A stretch of DNA of 64,000 bases from Paulownia fortunei (lineage: Eukaryota > Streptophyta > Magnoliopsida > Lamiales > Paulowniaceae). Positions 1-10,560 of the stretch are shown here, one piece after another. The notes under the pieces are model-generated. The model saw nothing but the letters and a program-made list of their open reading frames with translations. It did no database searches and was not told the origin of the DNA. A program made the translations under genes and the position numbers. The stretch lies in NCBI GenBank assembly GCA_019321725.1, contig CM033110.1, positions 1 through 64,000 of the forward strand, written 5' to 3'. Numbering within the stretch: the first letter of the stretch is position 1; the number at the start of each line of letters is the position of its first letter.

Positions 1-2290
1 GTGGTTGGGATAGGATCAGTTGTACTCTCAAAGAACCTAACACTTGATTTTCTGCTTCTTGTTCCAGATCTTGATTGCAATTTACTGTCAATTAACTAAC
101 TGGCTCATGACCTAAGCTGTGTGGCTGAATTATCTTCTAGTCTGTGTAAATTTCAGGTCTTTGATCTGGGATGACGATTGGTAGTGCTCATGTGTGTGGT
201 CGTTCATTTCCTTTGTCGATGATCACACCCAACTCACTTGGGTTTTCCTAAAAAATCCAATAATACCAAAGAATACTACGAGTCAGTCTTAGAGAAATAT
301 CTCTTAAGTGGGAATAGTCCACCAGGGCTCATATGTCAACACCTCTCAATAAAATGGGATGGGATTGCGAGATAAAGAATAGACACCTCTTAGAAGTGGC
401 TACATCACTAATGTTCGCCACTCACGTTTCAATGTATTTCTGGGTTAAGGTTGTCCTTACAGCAGCGTATCTTATCAATAGAATGCCCCCGAGAATACTC
501 CAGTTCCAAACACCATTGTCAAGTCCTTCATCATTCATTTCCAAACACTGAAGTCATTTCTTCAATTTCCACAAAAATCTTTGAATGTTCAACCATTGTT
601 TATATTCATCCTCATTACTGTAGTAAGATCAATCCAAAATCTGTGAAGTGCAACTTCATTGGATATAAGTGCTGCTATTCACCTATCACAATAGATGTGC
701 AAAGTGAGCTCTGTGTCCCATCAAGGAGAGGAAGAAACTACCAACAGGTTGAAAAACCAACGAAGTTCAAAAAAAAACTGGAGGAATACCAAGACCCTGA
801 ACCAAATCCAAGGCCAAGTGAAATTCCCTCAACTGAGATTGTCTCTGAGAATATAGATAATGATGCATCAAATGATGATCTACATTGGCCCATTGCACAG
901 ATAGTGTACCAAGCATCCACTTTATAATTTCATTTCATAAAAAAGGATTATCCCCCTTTCGAGTGTTCGTTACTTCCCTTGATATAGTACTACTTTCGAG
1001 TAGTATACAAGAAGCATCCAAAGTCACAGAATGGATGAAAGTTGTATTAGAAGAAATCCTAGCTTCAAAGAAGAATGGAACATGGGAAGTTTCAAAGCTC
1101 TCATCCAGGAAAAGGCCAATTGAGTGCAAATGGATTTTGACCATCAAACCCAGGGTAGATAGGACTATAGATAAGTTCAGTAGATAGGTTCAAGGCTCGC
1201 CTTATTGCTAAAGGGTACATTCAATCTTATGGAATCAACTACCAAGAGACATTCGCACCAATTGCCAAGTGTTCTCTCCTTGGCACCCAACTTAGAGTGG
1301 CCTCTTCACCAACCCGACATCAAGAATGCATTTCTTAAGGGGTTCCTGCAAGAGGAAGTGTACATGAAAATTACGCCAGTGTAAATAAGGTTTGCAGACC
1401 TACAAAATCCCTTTATGGCCTTAAACAGTCCCCTCAAGCTTGGTTTGGTAGATTCTCCAAGTCAGTGCCCAAGTTTGGTTACACCTAAAGCCAAGACAAT
1501 CACACTCTCTTTTCAAACATTCACCTTAAGAGAAGAAAGGAACCTTGATTGTGTATGTAGACTGTGTATGCACACAACATTATATTGACGAGTTGCTTCA
1601 AGGAGGAACTAGCCAGATTAAAGAGGTTCCTAACAAAGGAGTTCAAAGTAAAGAACCTGGGGCATCTAAAATACTTCCTAGGAATAGAAGCAGCACAGTC
1701 CCAACACCAAGAAACCGGAATACGTGGGTGTAAACATACAAATACTCCCATGGACCCAACATAGAAGATCAAAACCATCGTATTGGCTATCATATAATTT
1801 TAATAAGCCAATACATGAAAAAACCATCAAAAGAGCACACAGAAGTTGTCAACTGAATCTTGAGGTACCACAAGATGACAACAGGAAGACGTTTGCCCTA
1901 CAAGAAGCTCCCAAGTAAAGAAGTTGAAATCTACTAGGATGTTCATTGGGCCAGTACATGTTGGGAAACTTTATGACATGGAGAAGTAAGAAGCAATAGG
2001 CAGTCTCAAGGAGCAGCAAAGTTCGAGGCATTGGCACTTGGGCTTTGCGAAGTTACGTGGACAAAAATATTGCTTGAAGAATTAAACTTTCCAGGACGAA
2101 GCACATTGAGATAGATCATCACTTCATCTCAAAGAACATGGAATAGGAGATAGCTCAATTGATCTATGTTCCAACAAGCTCTCAAACTGCAGATATTCTT
2201 GCCAAAGCAATGCCTAGGACCCACTTTGGTAATCTGGGCAGACAAGTTGGGCATGATTAACACATACAACCCAACTAACGAGATTTGGGA
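1..2290 (+). mobile_element. Degenerate Ty1-copia pol remnant (protease to RNase H), 5' part outside window
   Basis: Conceptual translation in shifting frames gives copia polyprotein blocks in the right order. They are a protease-side block near 1-110 (VVGIGSVVLSKNLTLDF, LLVPDLDCNLLSI), the integrase core end near 300-500 (STPLNKMGWD for the usual TPQQNGVAE, then KNRHLLEVATSLMFATHV and LTAAYLINRMP), and the integrase tail near 600-700. Reverse transcriptase follows near 1030-1480 (KARLIAKGYIQSYG, LDIKNAFLKGFLQEEVYM spread over frames, CRPTKSLYGLKQSPQAW). The LGHLKYFLGIE block lies near 1660-1690 and RNase H with VPTSSQTADILAKAMP near 1990-2220. Many stops and frameshifts show it is dead. The YVDD-type site at ~1550 reads YVDC. 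It lies antisense in what I take to be an intron of the SPK1 gene. Gag is not in the window. Confidence 0.85.
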
Positions 2291-2510
2291 GAGATATTGC
2301 CTGATTTCACTCTAATTTAGTTCCTAGTTTAGTGGAGTAATAATTTTGGTAAATTAGGCTGTAATTACCAAGATTTAGGGTACCATTATAGCTGCCTGAG
2401 TGTTTATTTATTTATGTATTCTTTTCTCATCCATAAATAAGAAAAACCAGAATTGAAATTTCTCAGTTTTTCTTTATCAAAATTCTTTCAGTTTTTCTTC
2501 ACCAGTCAAA
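2290..2510 (+). repeat. Probable 3' LTR of the copia remnant
   Basis: Directly after the RNase H tail comes a purine-rich tract (TTTGGGAGAGA, ~2283-2293). An AT-rich noncoding segment follows, with a TATTTATTTATGTATTC stretch and a polyadenylation-like AATAAG (~2436), then a pyrimidine-rich end. This position and composition fit a short copia 3' LTR. The boundaries are approximate because no second LTR is present to compare. Confidence 0.45.
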
Positions 2511-4569
2511 TTCCATAATATAAGTGATAAGATGAAAACACAATTTCAAATTAGTAAAGATACAAGCCTGTCTGCAACAGGAAAAATGTACTTGCAAACG
2601 ACTGACTGATTTTATGTCTCTATTATGTAGCAGAAAGAAAGTAAGATAAGACAGCATGATCTCAAGGCAATAAGCCAAATTACTAAAGCAAACGCTAGAC
2701 ATTCAACATACTAACTAAGTATTGCTCTTTAATTTCAAGTTGAAACTGTATCTGAACTATGATTACTGGCATTCCAATACATAACATATTTTCAGAAATC
2801 AGGACCTACCATATAAAGAAATATGGCCAAACCTTTTTATATATATACTAAAAATGAACTTTTATTAACTTAAAGCAGGGAAACTCGAAGCATAACATGA
2901 TCGCATAGACTTTCAAAATAGCATATGAGATTTGACATCAACTTGAAGAATCCATGATTTTTAAATACTCATATATCATATGTATTGAAAAATAACATTA
3001 GAGGACTTCCATTTTAAAATAAACTTCCAAAGTCAATGAAAAATAGTCATTCTTCTTGTTAAAGTTCAGAAATATAGTGCACATACAAAGCGCCATACTT
3101 AGTGAAATAAGCCTATATGTAGAAATTTAGAAACTTTTTTTTTTTTTTTTTTTGAAGCATCCAGGTCTCATTGTACTTTTTCTATTTTTATGTATTTTTA
3201 TACTCCCTTCATCCAACGCTGATTGATGTGGTCTGGATTGGCACTGAGTTATTCAGGATTCGAAAAGTGCAAGTCTTAAATCCGTACCACTGAATACATA
3301 TCATTTCGTACTTACCAAGAAACCAAATGGCCAAGAATACTCAATCACATGTCCCAATGACTAATAATGGCGAAGAATACTTTTAAGTTTTATCCAGGTA
3401 CTTTATGAACATTAGTAGCAGGCATCTCAAGGAGGAAATATGAGCACACAAGTTCATGCCCAAACCTAACATAATAAAGATAAACTAGCAATAATGCTTC
3501 CAAACTAAATTTAAGTTGCCAACATAAACAAAATACATAGCAATTTTAATGAAATTCTAGTCAAGTAAATAATAACTAATATGCAAGTTATGTCCATAAT
3601 TATAAAATAAATTTATGTAATTACGCATCTCGGTTTGTGATTCTGTTGCATGATCATGTTCAGCATAAACCAGTGCTATGTAAATTGTCATCCAAAATTT
3701 TCAATTGCTCATATAATACCCATATGGCTTTAGCTTTTGCAGACTGTTTTAGGCATTATCTTTCACTGCAACTTACAGTTAAAAAGATCATCCTGGACCT
3801 GTAAGTACGTACTAACAAATCCTTCCAATCCCATTTATCACTATTAAATCTTGCAGTGGATTATCAGTTTGAAAAAATCAATTAGAAACATCATATCTTT
3901 TAAGGTTATCCTTTTTGTTTTTTATACATTTGTTCCCATAATTCAAATCATAAGACATGATTGTTTGCATAAACATGCTTAGTAAAGTCATCAAATACCA
4001 ACTTGGCAATATAGTGCATGTTTGGGAGTAATTTCAGAATGAAAGTCCATCTATAAAAAGATCATGGACTTTTTAATATGGACTCTTTTAAAAAGTACTT
4101 ATAAGTATTGTCCAGTGTTTGGTGGAAATGCACTTCAATGCCCATGCAATAGAAGTGCAAGTAAAAAAATTTCAAACGCCATAAAATTGCACTTCTCCAA
4201 AATGGACTTTGAGAAGTGACTTTTTTAAAAGTCCATTCAAAAATAACTACCAAACACTAACATTTTCACAAATGAACTTCCAAACACCCTCATAAACTTG
4301 TTAATCACATTTGAATTTTGCAGTATATTTGAACCAGTGTGTATTATGCAAAACAAAAGCAGTTGTACGCCCACACATAAAATATACAAATGGAATACTC
4401 TATTGAATGTTGCATGTTCATCATCAGGTTCTGGTAGTTAATACATGCACATATATGATGAGCTATTATCATATAAAGTAGAGTAACAGCATTGTAAGCA
4501 CCAAGAAAGACCAGAGTTTATCTTCCTAAAATGATATGAATAAGAACCAGAGAACGGCCAAGTGCATAC
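2511..4569. other. AT-rich noncoding, probable SPK1 intron 12
   Basis: No coding block of SPK1 or of another protein could be read here on either strand. It follows the donor of exon 12 on the - strand, so it is most simply intron sequence, with the copia remnant further inside. It holds a T-run (~3136-3153) and one MITE-like inverted-repeat element. The next expected SPK1 exon (remainder of DHR1) was looked for on - and not found, so it should lie left of position 1 if the gene is intact. Confidence 0.5.
4019..4256. repeat. MITE-like element with terminal inverted repeats
   Basis: The left end TGTTTGGGAGTAATTT (4019-4034) pairs with the reverse complement of the right end (4241-4256, TGTTTGGTAGTTATTT) at 14 of 16 positions. 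The interior is short, noncoding and partly self-complementary. TGTTTGG-type ends are common in plant hAT-related MITEs. No target-site duplication could be fixed, and a second TGTTTGG-like end sits near 4275-4290, so the extent is uncertain. Confidence 0.4.
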
Positions 4570-4613
4570 TGTGCATGAGTTGATAAAGGAAGTGAAGCAT
4601 ATCCTACAACCAC
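4570..4613 (-). CDS. SPK1: SPK1 exon 12 (44-nt exon, DHR1)
   Basis: A 44-nt exon with acceptor TTGCAG encodes VVVGYASLPLSTHA plus two bases (CA) of the next codon, ending at a GTATGC donor. The family protein reads VVGYASLPLST followed by a His or Gln codon of CA-type, so a phase-2 donor fits. This is the last SPK1 coding block on this strand inside the window. Confidence 0.85.
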
Positions 4614-7600
4614 CTGCAATGAATGGACAAAGTAGCTTCCAATGAGAAGACATGATAATAAAAGTACATAAACAGAAATACAGTTACACAAAGATAAATT
4701 AAAGCTAATGGACAAGATTCTGAAATAGAAGACAATTAAAATGTTGGCTTGGCTTGGCTGGTGTTACTCTAAAATGCAGAAGTGTAGGGAATGCTAGCCA
4801 TGGTTCCTCAAGTGTAATGAAATTCATAGCACTTACGGGCTTTGGAGCTTCAATTTTTGTTTGGAGGTCAACATGAAAGAAAGTGAACAAAAGGTGGTGC
4901 ATCGGGGTCCAAATGGCAGGCAACGAAACTTTAATTTCATCATGATAGCAGGCAACCCTAGCTCCAACAGCAACTTGAGTATGAGCCCATTTCTGAAGTG
5001 CAGAGCCTGGTTCCCTTGGATGCATCACCTGATGAATAATAACTATATACTACAGATCTCGTCTAACCAATCAAACTGCTTCAACAGCATGTAATATTAA
5101 TCTACCTCTAATGGGGGTTTGCGGATATCTCCATCATCCTTTCTCAGTTCAACTCGTATAAACAAATTTCTTTTTCTACTCATGCTGACACTGAAAGGAT
5201 ACACATACAGGCAATGGAAAAGCTGCAAGAAAGGCTCATTCCTCGAGGTTATCCGAAAGTCAAAAGCCTGGAACTGTAAAAAGAAAAGATATGGCTCAAC
5301 CTGAGTGTGCAAACTAAAAAATATCAACTTAAGGATAAATTAGATTGACAATTTGCTTACAAGCTTTGATGTCTAAAACTTTTTTTTCAACCACAAGACA
5401 GCAATTTCCTCCATAATTTGATAGATTTATGACGTTTGCAGCTACTCACAAGAATCTCTCACAAATTACAGTAGTAAATTTTGAAAAAACAATGTACTGA
5501 TACTTACATCATTAGTGGCACTATCTGTCAATCCATGAGTTATTGATCCGTTCCGATCCAGCTCTATTCTGTCAGAGGAATGTGAATCCAAATCGGCATT
5601 CTGCCGTCCATCAGTTCTGTAACTGGGACATTTTGTGAAGGCAGTGTCGGATACATTCTGATGACCCGCCAAATCACCGTTTATACTTCTGTTTTCAAAA
5701 GATTTTTCAGAATAAATTAGGCCAGATTGGAGCTTTTCAATCTCCAATCTTAAGATACCCTTCACTGGTTTATGAATCTTTCGCTTAGGATCCTAACAAT
5801 AAAAGAAAATCAGTTCGATGAGAAACAAACATTAAAGAGGTTATGTTCAAGTGAAAAAGTAAAGGATGTAATAGCAGCAAGAAAGGAACATGCAAACTGT
5901 CGAAGCTCCTACCAGAAGAGAGAGACACAGACAGAGACAGAGACAGAGATTCATTTAGTTAAAACTTAGGCCCAATTTGGTTCAAAGAGGAGGAAAGGCA
6001 AATCAAAGAGGATGGGGGAGTGAAACTTACTTTCAGGGAAGCTATAATGTTTTTAATGTTTGGTATGGCCTACTAGGTTGTTTGGTACAACAAAATAAAG
6101 CGGGAAGGAAAGACTAATTTTTTAGTTTTACCAATTAACCATTTTCGTTTCTTTTTTTTGTGCTAGATAACGATTAAGTAACTTATCAAAATAATTTTAA
6201 TCACTAGTACATTAAATTTCAAAACTTAATCAGCAATAGTTCAACTCGTAAGCAAAAAAGCAAGAACAAAAAATGAAATAATTACTAAAGGTTTTTGATG
6301 TGTCAGAGCTCGTTGTGTTAGTGGGAGTAGTGGTGGCATCACTTTTTGTTTTCCATTACTAGGGATGACACCCCAAGAAGAAGAAGATGATGAACCTATA
6401 TACAGTTAATTTTAGTGGGGGGATAAAGATAATTCATGGGAAGATAAATACGATAAAATAGAGTTGAGGGGAAATTATATAATGGATAACACGGTAAACT
6501 AAAAAAATAAATTGAAGATTTTTATGTCTTTTGGGCATTATACTTCAAAATTTCCCCCTGACTTTGAAGGGAAAAGAATTGGGCTCCAAAGGGGTTAAAA
6601 AAATTGGACTCTAGAAGGGTTTCATATACCTCCTATTTTACTCCCCCCCCCCCCCCAACATTATTATTTTAAATCAAACAAGCATTTTTTTCTTATAACT
6701 CCACTTCTCTTATACACTCACTTTTCAACCCAAGCAAACAAGCTCTTAGCAATTTAGATTAAATTATCTTAGACTTATTAAATAAAGAAATTTGTAAATT
6801 AGATTTAATAGAAAGAAAACAAAATATTGGTTTCCCACATATATAAGTTTACCACCCAAAAAAAGTATTTAATTTTAGCATTAATTTGAAAATTGCCCAC
6901 AAAAGTACACATTTATAGTCACTAGTTAACGATTTCTCTTATTAATTCTCACACTAAATAATGTTTCATTCATATATTAGTTTTATGTACAAACATTCTA
7001 GTATTAAATGCACAAAAATATATTGTATTTATCTGAAAACCTAAGAACAAATTAATTCTCTCTAGAAAAACTCAATGCACTAATTCTTTAATCTAATGAG
7101 CCAAGAAAATTTAATCGAAACATCAGAACATCATAACACATTAAAAGTGAAAAAGTTAGTGGTTAGGTTTATGTAATTGAAAAACGGAAAAATGGGCTTT
7201 CTGGGTTGAATAATATTTTGGTTGCAACATATTATGATTTTTTTGGCATTTTTCCCAAAGGGATACTATGTGACAATAAAATTAGAGATTGACTTTTTTA
7301 GCAAAGACTAGCGTTAAAGTAAACGTGAATGCGACGTAACCAGGAGTGACTCCTCAGTATAGCCTTCTTTAACTTTGCTCAGATTTGACACTTCAACTAC
7401 AACAGAGTTTCCACCAGAATAGCCGAGCTTTCCATCCAATGTGATCTTCGCAACTGGTTCAGCAGCACCCTCTTGAGTTGAACCTGAAATGCTAGTAATA
7501 AGTGGACTGCTGGGGGAAGCAGACCCACCAGAAGCAGAAGTAACACCACTATCAAAAAGCGGGATGATTGCCCAGGCAAAGGGCTCCCTGTAAGGCATGA

Positions 7601-10050
7601 TTCGGGACCAGACTTGCAGTTTTTGTTTCTCCCTCTCAGTAAGATGAACCTGTTTATGCCATCGAGAAAAAAAAGCATAGTGCAAAAGTGAATCAAAAAA
7701 CATTGCGTTCATTTTACAAAGTTTCCTGACAAATAATTATATAACTCTATCAATCAAGTGAAAACATGGGAAGCTCAAATAATATCATTATCTTTACAAT
7801 TCAAGAAGATATATATCATCTTTCCTCTCTTTCATGTCAATCAAATAGAACTAGAAGTAATTCTTTTAAGCTCAGAACAAGTTGTAAAGTTGTTGCCCCT
7901 TTTTCATGTCAAGCAGTATCTGAATCTATGTATTGAGAAGTGACAATAATCAGTTTGAGTTTACAGATGTGGCGGTGCTTACTGGTTCTTTACGTGAATA
8001 AACAGATGAAGTCACTCCACCTTCTTCAGTAACAGGCTTTTCCAACTGGATAAGCAAACAAACTGATGCTGATGGTACATCTACGTGGAAAATTCCACGA
8101 GCCTCAACTGAATTGCTTGTCTGGTATTGAACACATAAAAATGAGCCAATCTCATATTTCTTTGAAATTGTATGTTAAATACAACAGAATGAAATGATAA
8201 ATTCGGCGTATTTTGATTAACACAGGAGAGAGAGAAAGAGAGAACAAATCTACTTCTTACGAATCTCCTACTAAAAAACAAAAATGAAGAAACAGAAAAA
8301 TCTGAACAGCTTACATCTTGCATTTCAGCTGGTAACATGTGGAAAATGAAATCCTCTGAAAGTTTTTCCCTTCTCTCCCTATTGTATAAACAAATTGTGC
8401 CATAAAATGGCTCTACAAGAAAACTTCTGTATTTCAGCTTTGGAAATAGCTTGAAGCTCAAAGAGCCCCAAGCGACAAAAGAAACAGAAGAATAAACAGG
8501 ACAGCAATAATGCAATTACACTCTACAAAAGTACAAACTCACCGACAAACCCAGCTTGAAATGACAAGGATAGCACTTTCACTGCAATCCTCAGCCCACT
8601 ACAACAACAAACTGATATGTCAAAAGAGAGAGGGAAGAAACAAGAAAAAGGACGGGCGATAAGATTCGGAGAAAACATAAACAGATGCAACTTAAGAGTA
8701 CACGTGCACAGACACACACATTGAGTTAGAGAGACCTGGTATACTGAAATATGTTAGTGGCAGGGATTCTTTGACCAAATATCGCTGATCTCTCATTATC
8801 CCAATCAAAAACAGGTTCATATGCCGGCAGCGGAGATTCTCCAAAATGCTGCAAGCCATTTATGATAATGTGAAAAGAATTTAAGCAATGCTATAGCAAG
8901 AGATTGTGGTTCAAAAAATCATACACAGAGCTTCGAAATCTCTGCATTTGATGAATCATAAAAGTTTGATCCTGAAAAATGACTGCCAGATGTACTCGCC
9001 ATTTCTTCTTCGGATGAATCTTGTATCTTAGTCCTTCTGGCATTAGCCAGCTCCATTTCTGAAAAGTGATAAGAAAAGTATTTTTTAGCAATGTGCATGT
9101 GCCTAGCATTGATCGATATGAAAAAAGAAAAAGTAAAGTTGCAGAGTTGCGGTAATTGTTTTCAGAAGGGTATTTCCTGTAAAAGGAGGATTTCAAGATT
9201 TCGTCAATGCAATAGACAGAAACTCCCACTTGTACAATAGCCAGGAAGGATTTTGTCAAAAGGTAATCTTGGGAACAAATCCTGTGAAAACCCTTTTATA
9301 TAGTGTGGATTCGGATACTAATAAACTAAAAAATGCTGAATGGAGTCCCAACATCATCCAGTGCAATACTCGCCAGCAAGAGGATGAGACCAAGTACTAA
9401 CTTCTGCATATTTACTTCAAATGTTTATCCAGAAAAGGAATAGAACAATAACCTCTCTTCTCTACTAACCTGTTTCCATATCAGTATCCGGCCCCTCAAA
9501 TATTTGATTGTGAAATGTGATGGGGCCAATGCTTTCATAGTGCCCATACTTGTATTCATCTTTAACCCAGTCAGCACCATAGCTCTGAACAAGCTCATTT
9601 AGATGTGGCCACTGCTCCAAGTTTTCGTCAAGCTGCAATAAAATACCAAAACAAATAAAAGAACAGCCTCATTGGCCAATTAGAAACTCCAGTAGAATCA
9701 GTTGTCTCCACAAGCAATCAACAATGAACAAGTCTAATCAGCATCATAAACCCATTATAGAACCAGTGATAATACTGAAACTTCTAAATTTTAAAGTTGT
9801 AACACAAGCAGGTGAGCAGATATTAACTTGACAATAACTAGTATCAAAATGGGATGTTTAATTTTTAACCTGCAATGCCAGAAAAATGCTTCTTCTTAGA
9901 GATGCATATTCAACAATCTAAACAACAAACTGCCCATAGATAAAGAACACCAGAAACCAAACTCACCAATGGGTCCATCTGAAAGCAATTAGAAAAGGAC
10001 TGGCGTGGAATCCTTCGGAAGCGAAGCCCACTAACCAACGCATTCTCCAT
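4570..10050 (-). CDS. SPK1: SPIKE1 DOCK-family Rho/ROP guanine nucleotide exchange factor, N-terminal part (12 exons)
   Basis: SPIKE1 is the plant DOCK protein that activates ROP GTPases and so controls actin, WAVE/ARP2/3 signalling and cell shape. Exons on -: 9967-10050, 9470-9632, 8925-9058, 8736-8848, 8543-8598, 8315-8412, 7983-8120, 7341-7649, 5508-5792, 5106-5273, 4837-5028 and 4570-4613. All join in phase with GT..AG introns and no stop, giving 594 complete codons. Recognised blocks are the start MENALVSGLRFRRIPRQS, FYGTICLYNRERREKLSEDF (~186-205), KQKLQVWSRIMPYREPFAWA (~271-290) and the DHR1/C2 domain from ~461 (NEPFLQLFHCLYVYP, HTQVAVGARVACYHDEIKVS). DHR1 binds phosphoinositides in DOCK proteins. 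Known plant SPK1 is ~1,830 residues, so about a third is here. The remainder of DHR1 and the helical middle would lie left of the window. The last two exons of an SPK1 gene lie at 61.7-63.0 kb on the opposite strand (see findings). Confidence 0.93.
4837..5028 (-). CDS. SPK1: SPK1 exon 11 (DHR1)
   Basis: The exon is 192 nt, 64 codons, with acceptor CATCAG and donor GTAAGT. It encodes HTQVAVGARVACYHDEIKVS and HHLLFTFFHVDLQTKIEAPK, the DHR1 core. Confidence 0.94.
5106..5273 (-). CDS. SPK1: SPK1 exon 10 (start of DHR1)
   Basis: The exon is 168 nt, 56 codons, with acceptor TTTACAG and donor GTAGAT. It encodes FQAFDFRITSRNEPFLQLFH and RKRNLFIRVELRKDDGDIRK, the opening strands of the DOCK C2/DHR1 domain. 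Confidence 0.94.
5508..5792 (-). CDS. SPK1: SPK1 exon 9
   Basis: The exon is 285 nt, 95 codons, with acceptor TTGTTAG and donor GTAAGT. It starts DPKRKIHKPVKGILRLEIEK and then a low-conservation polar linker (residues ~386-460) with AFTKCPSYRTDGRQN. Confidence 0.92.
5793..7340 (-). other. SPK1 intron 8, AT-rich with C14 homopolymer
   Basis: This 1.5 kb intron lies between exons 8 and 9. It has a run of 14 C at 6643-6656 and long A/T tracts. TTGGTTCAAAG/CAAACAAGC-like motifs near 5975 and 6735 could be the ends of an old transposon. No coding block was seen. The C-run is a likely place for sequence error. Confidence 0.6.
7341..7649 (-). CDS. SPK1: SPK1 exon 8
   Basis: The exon is 309 nt, 103 codons, starting VHLTEREKQKLQVWSRIMPY, then a Ser/Gly-rich linker (SASGGSASPSSPL) and ITLDGKLGYSGGNSVVVEVS. 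The inferred donor GTTACG is weaker than consensus. It is chosen because the next exon resumes exactly with DPKRKIHKP, as in SPK1. Confidence 0.88.
7983..8120 (-). CDS. SPK1: SPK1 exon 7
   Basis: The exon is 138 nt, 46 whole codons, with acceptor ACCAG and donor GTAAGC. It encodes GIFHVDVPSASVCLLIQLEK and TEEGGVTSSVYSRKEP. Confidence 0.93.
8315..8412 (-). CDS. SPK1: SPK1 exon 6
   Basis: The exon has 98 nt. AG completes Glu, then PFYGTICLYNRERREKLSED, FIFHMLPAEMQD and a GTAAGC donor. The frame is phase 0 on leaving. Confidence 0.93.
8543..8598 (-). CDS. SPK1: SPK1 exon 5
   Basis: This 56-nt exon encodes SGLRIAVKVLSLSFQAGFV. The acceptor is TTGTAG and the donor GTGAGT, which splits the next Glu codon after its first base. 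Confidence 0.92.
8736..8848 (-). CDS. SPK1: SPK1 exon 4
   Basis: The exon has 113 nt and encodes HFGESPLPAYEPVFDWDNER and SAIFGQRIPATNIFQYT, ending in phase 2 at a GTCTCT donor. SPLPxYEPxFDWENERS is a family-specific block. Confidence 0.92.
8925..9058 (-). CDS. SPK1: SPK1 exon 3
   Basis: The exon has 134 nt. AA completes a split Glu codon, followed by 44 codons (MELANARRTK...NAEISKLC). Acceptor TTTCAG, donor GTATGA. This segment is polar and less conserved. Confidence 0.88.
9470..9632 (-). CDS. SPK1: SPK1 exon 2
   Basis: The exon has 163 nt, phase 0 in and phase 1 out, with TTGCAG acceptor and GTTAGT donor. It encodes LDENLEQWPHLNELVQSY and HYESIGPITFHNQIFEGPDT, both strongly SPK1-like. Confidence 0.92.
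9967..10050 (-). CDS. SPK1: SPK1 exon 1 (coding part)
   Basis: ATG at 10048-10050 opens 28 codons (MENALVSGLRFRRIPRQS...MDPL) and the exon ends at a GTGAGT donor. The start is chosen because the residues match the known SPK1 N-terminus, with the RFRRIPRQ block conserved. Upstream ATGs on - near 10150-10190 are out of frame with it. Confidence 0.9.
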
Positions 10051-10560
10051 GAGAGAAACAAATGATAATAACCTAAAACCAAAATGAATGGAAAATAGTT
10101 AATACATGTTCTATAACGCACAGCACGCCGGAAAAGGTAATGTGCTGTGTCCGACATTTATCAGACACGAACCCATGCCAGGTCAGACACAGCTTCAGGC
10201 CTATCCGAAAATTGAGAAAAATTAAAAACAAGAAATATTGAATGAAACTGTTGGATGCATTTCGGACAGTTTTGAAGAAAAAATTTCAAATAAAGACTTA
10301 AAAACAAAAACAAATCTACCCAGAAAATGCAGATCTGTTTTTGTTTCTTTCCCCTCCTTATTCTCTGTTGAATCCTCAAACCGCTGGATGCGGGGCCCCC
10401 ATGAGGGTTTGTGTTAGTGAGTCAGTATGTGCCAATGTGGTCGCAAGTAGGGGTGGTGGATGATGCGAAGGCGGCCGCTAGAACGGCCGGTTGGTGGTGG
10501 GTGAGGTGAATTGCGGCCGTTTCGAGGTCGTGACAGTGTGTGATAAGGGCTCTTCCTGCC
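10051..10560 (-). promoter_or_regulatory. SPK1 5' UTR and probable promoter region
   Basis: Sequence upstream of the SPK1 ATG. The first ~330 nt are AT-rich with pyrimidine tracts (5' UTR, perhaps with an intron, since TTTTAGG sits ~28 nt before the ATG). Beyond 10,380 lies a short GC-rich block with two GCGGCCG motifs, unlike the surrounding AT-rich DNA, as near many broadly expressed plant promoters. No TATA box could be assigned confidently. Confidence 0.35.

Noticed and set aside
4570..10050. SPK1 5' part as a pseudogene because of stops between coding blocks
   Set aside because: All stops lie in introns with good GT..AG borders, and every exon keeps phase and conserved residues.
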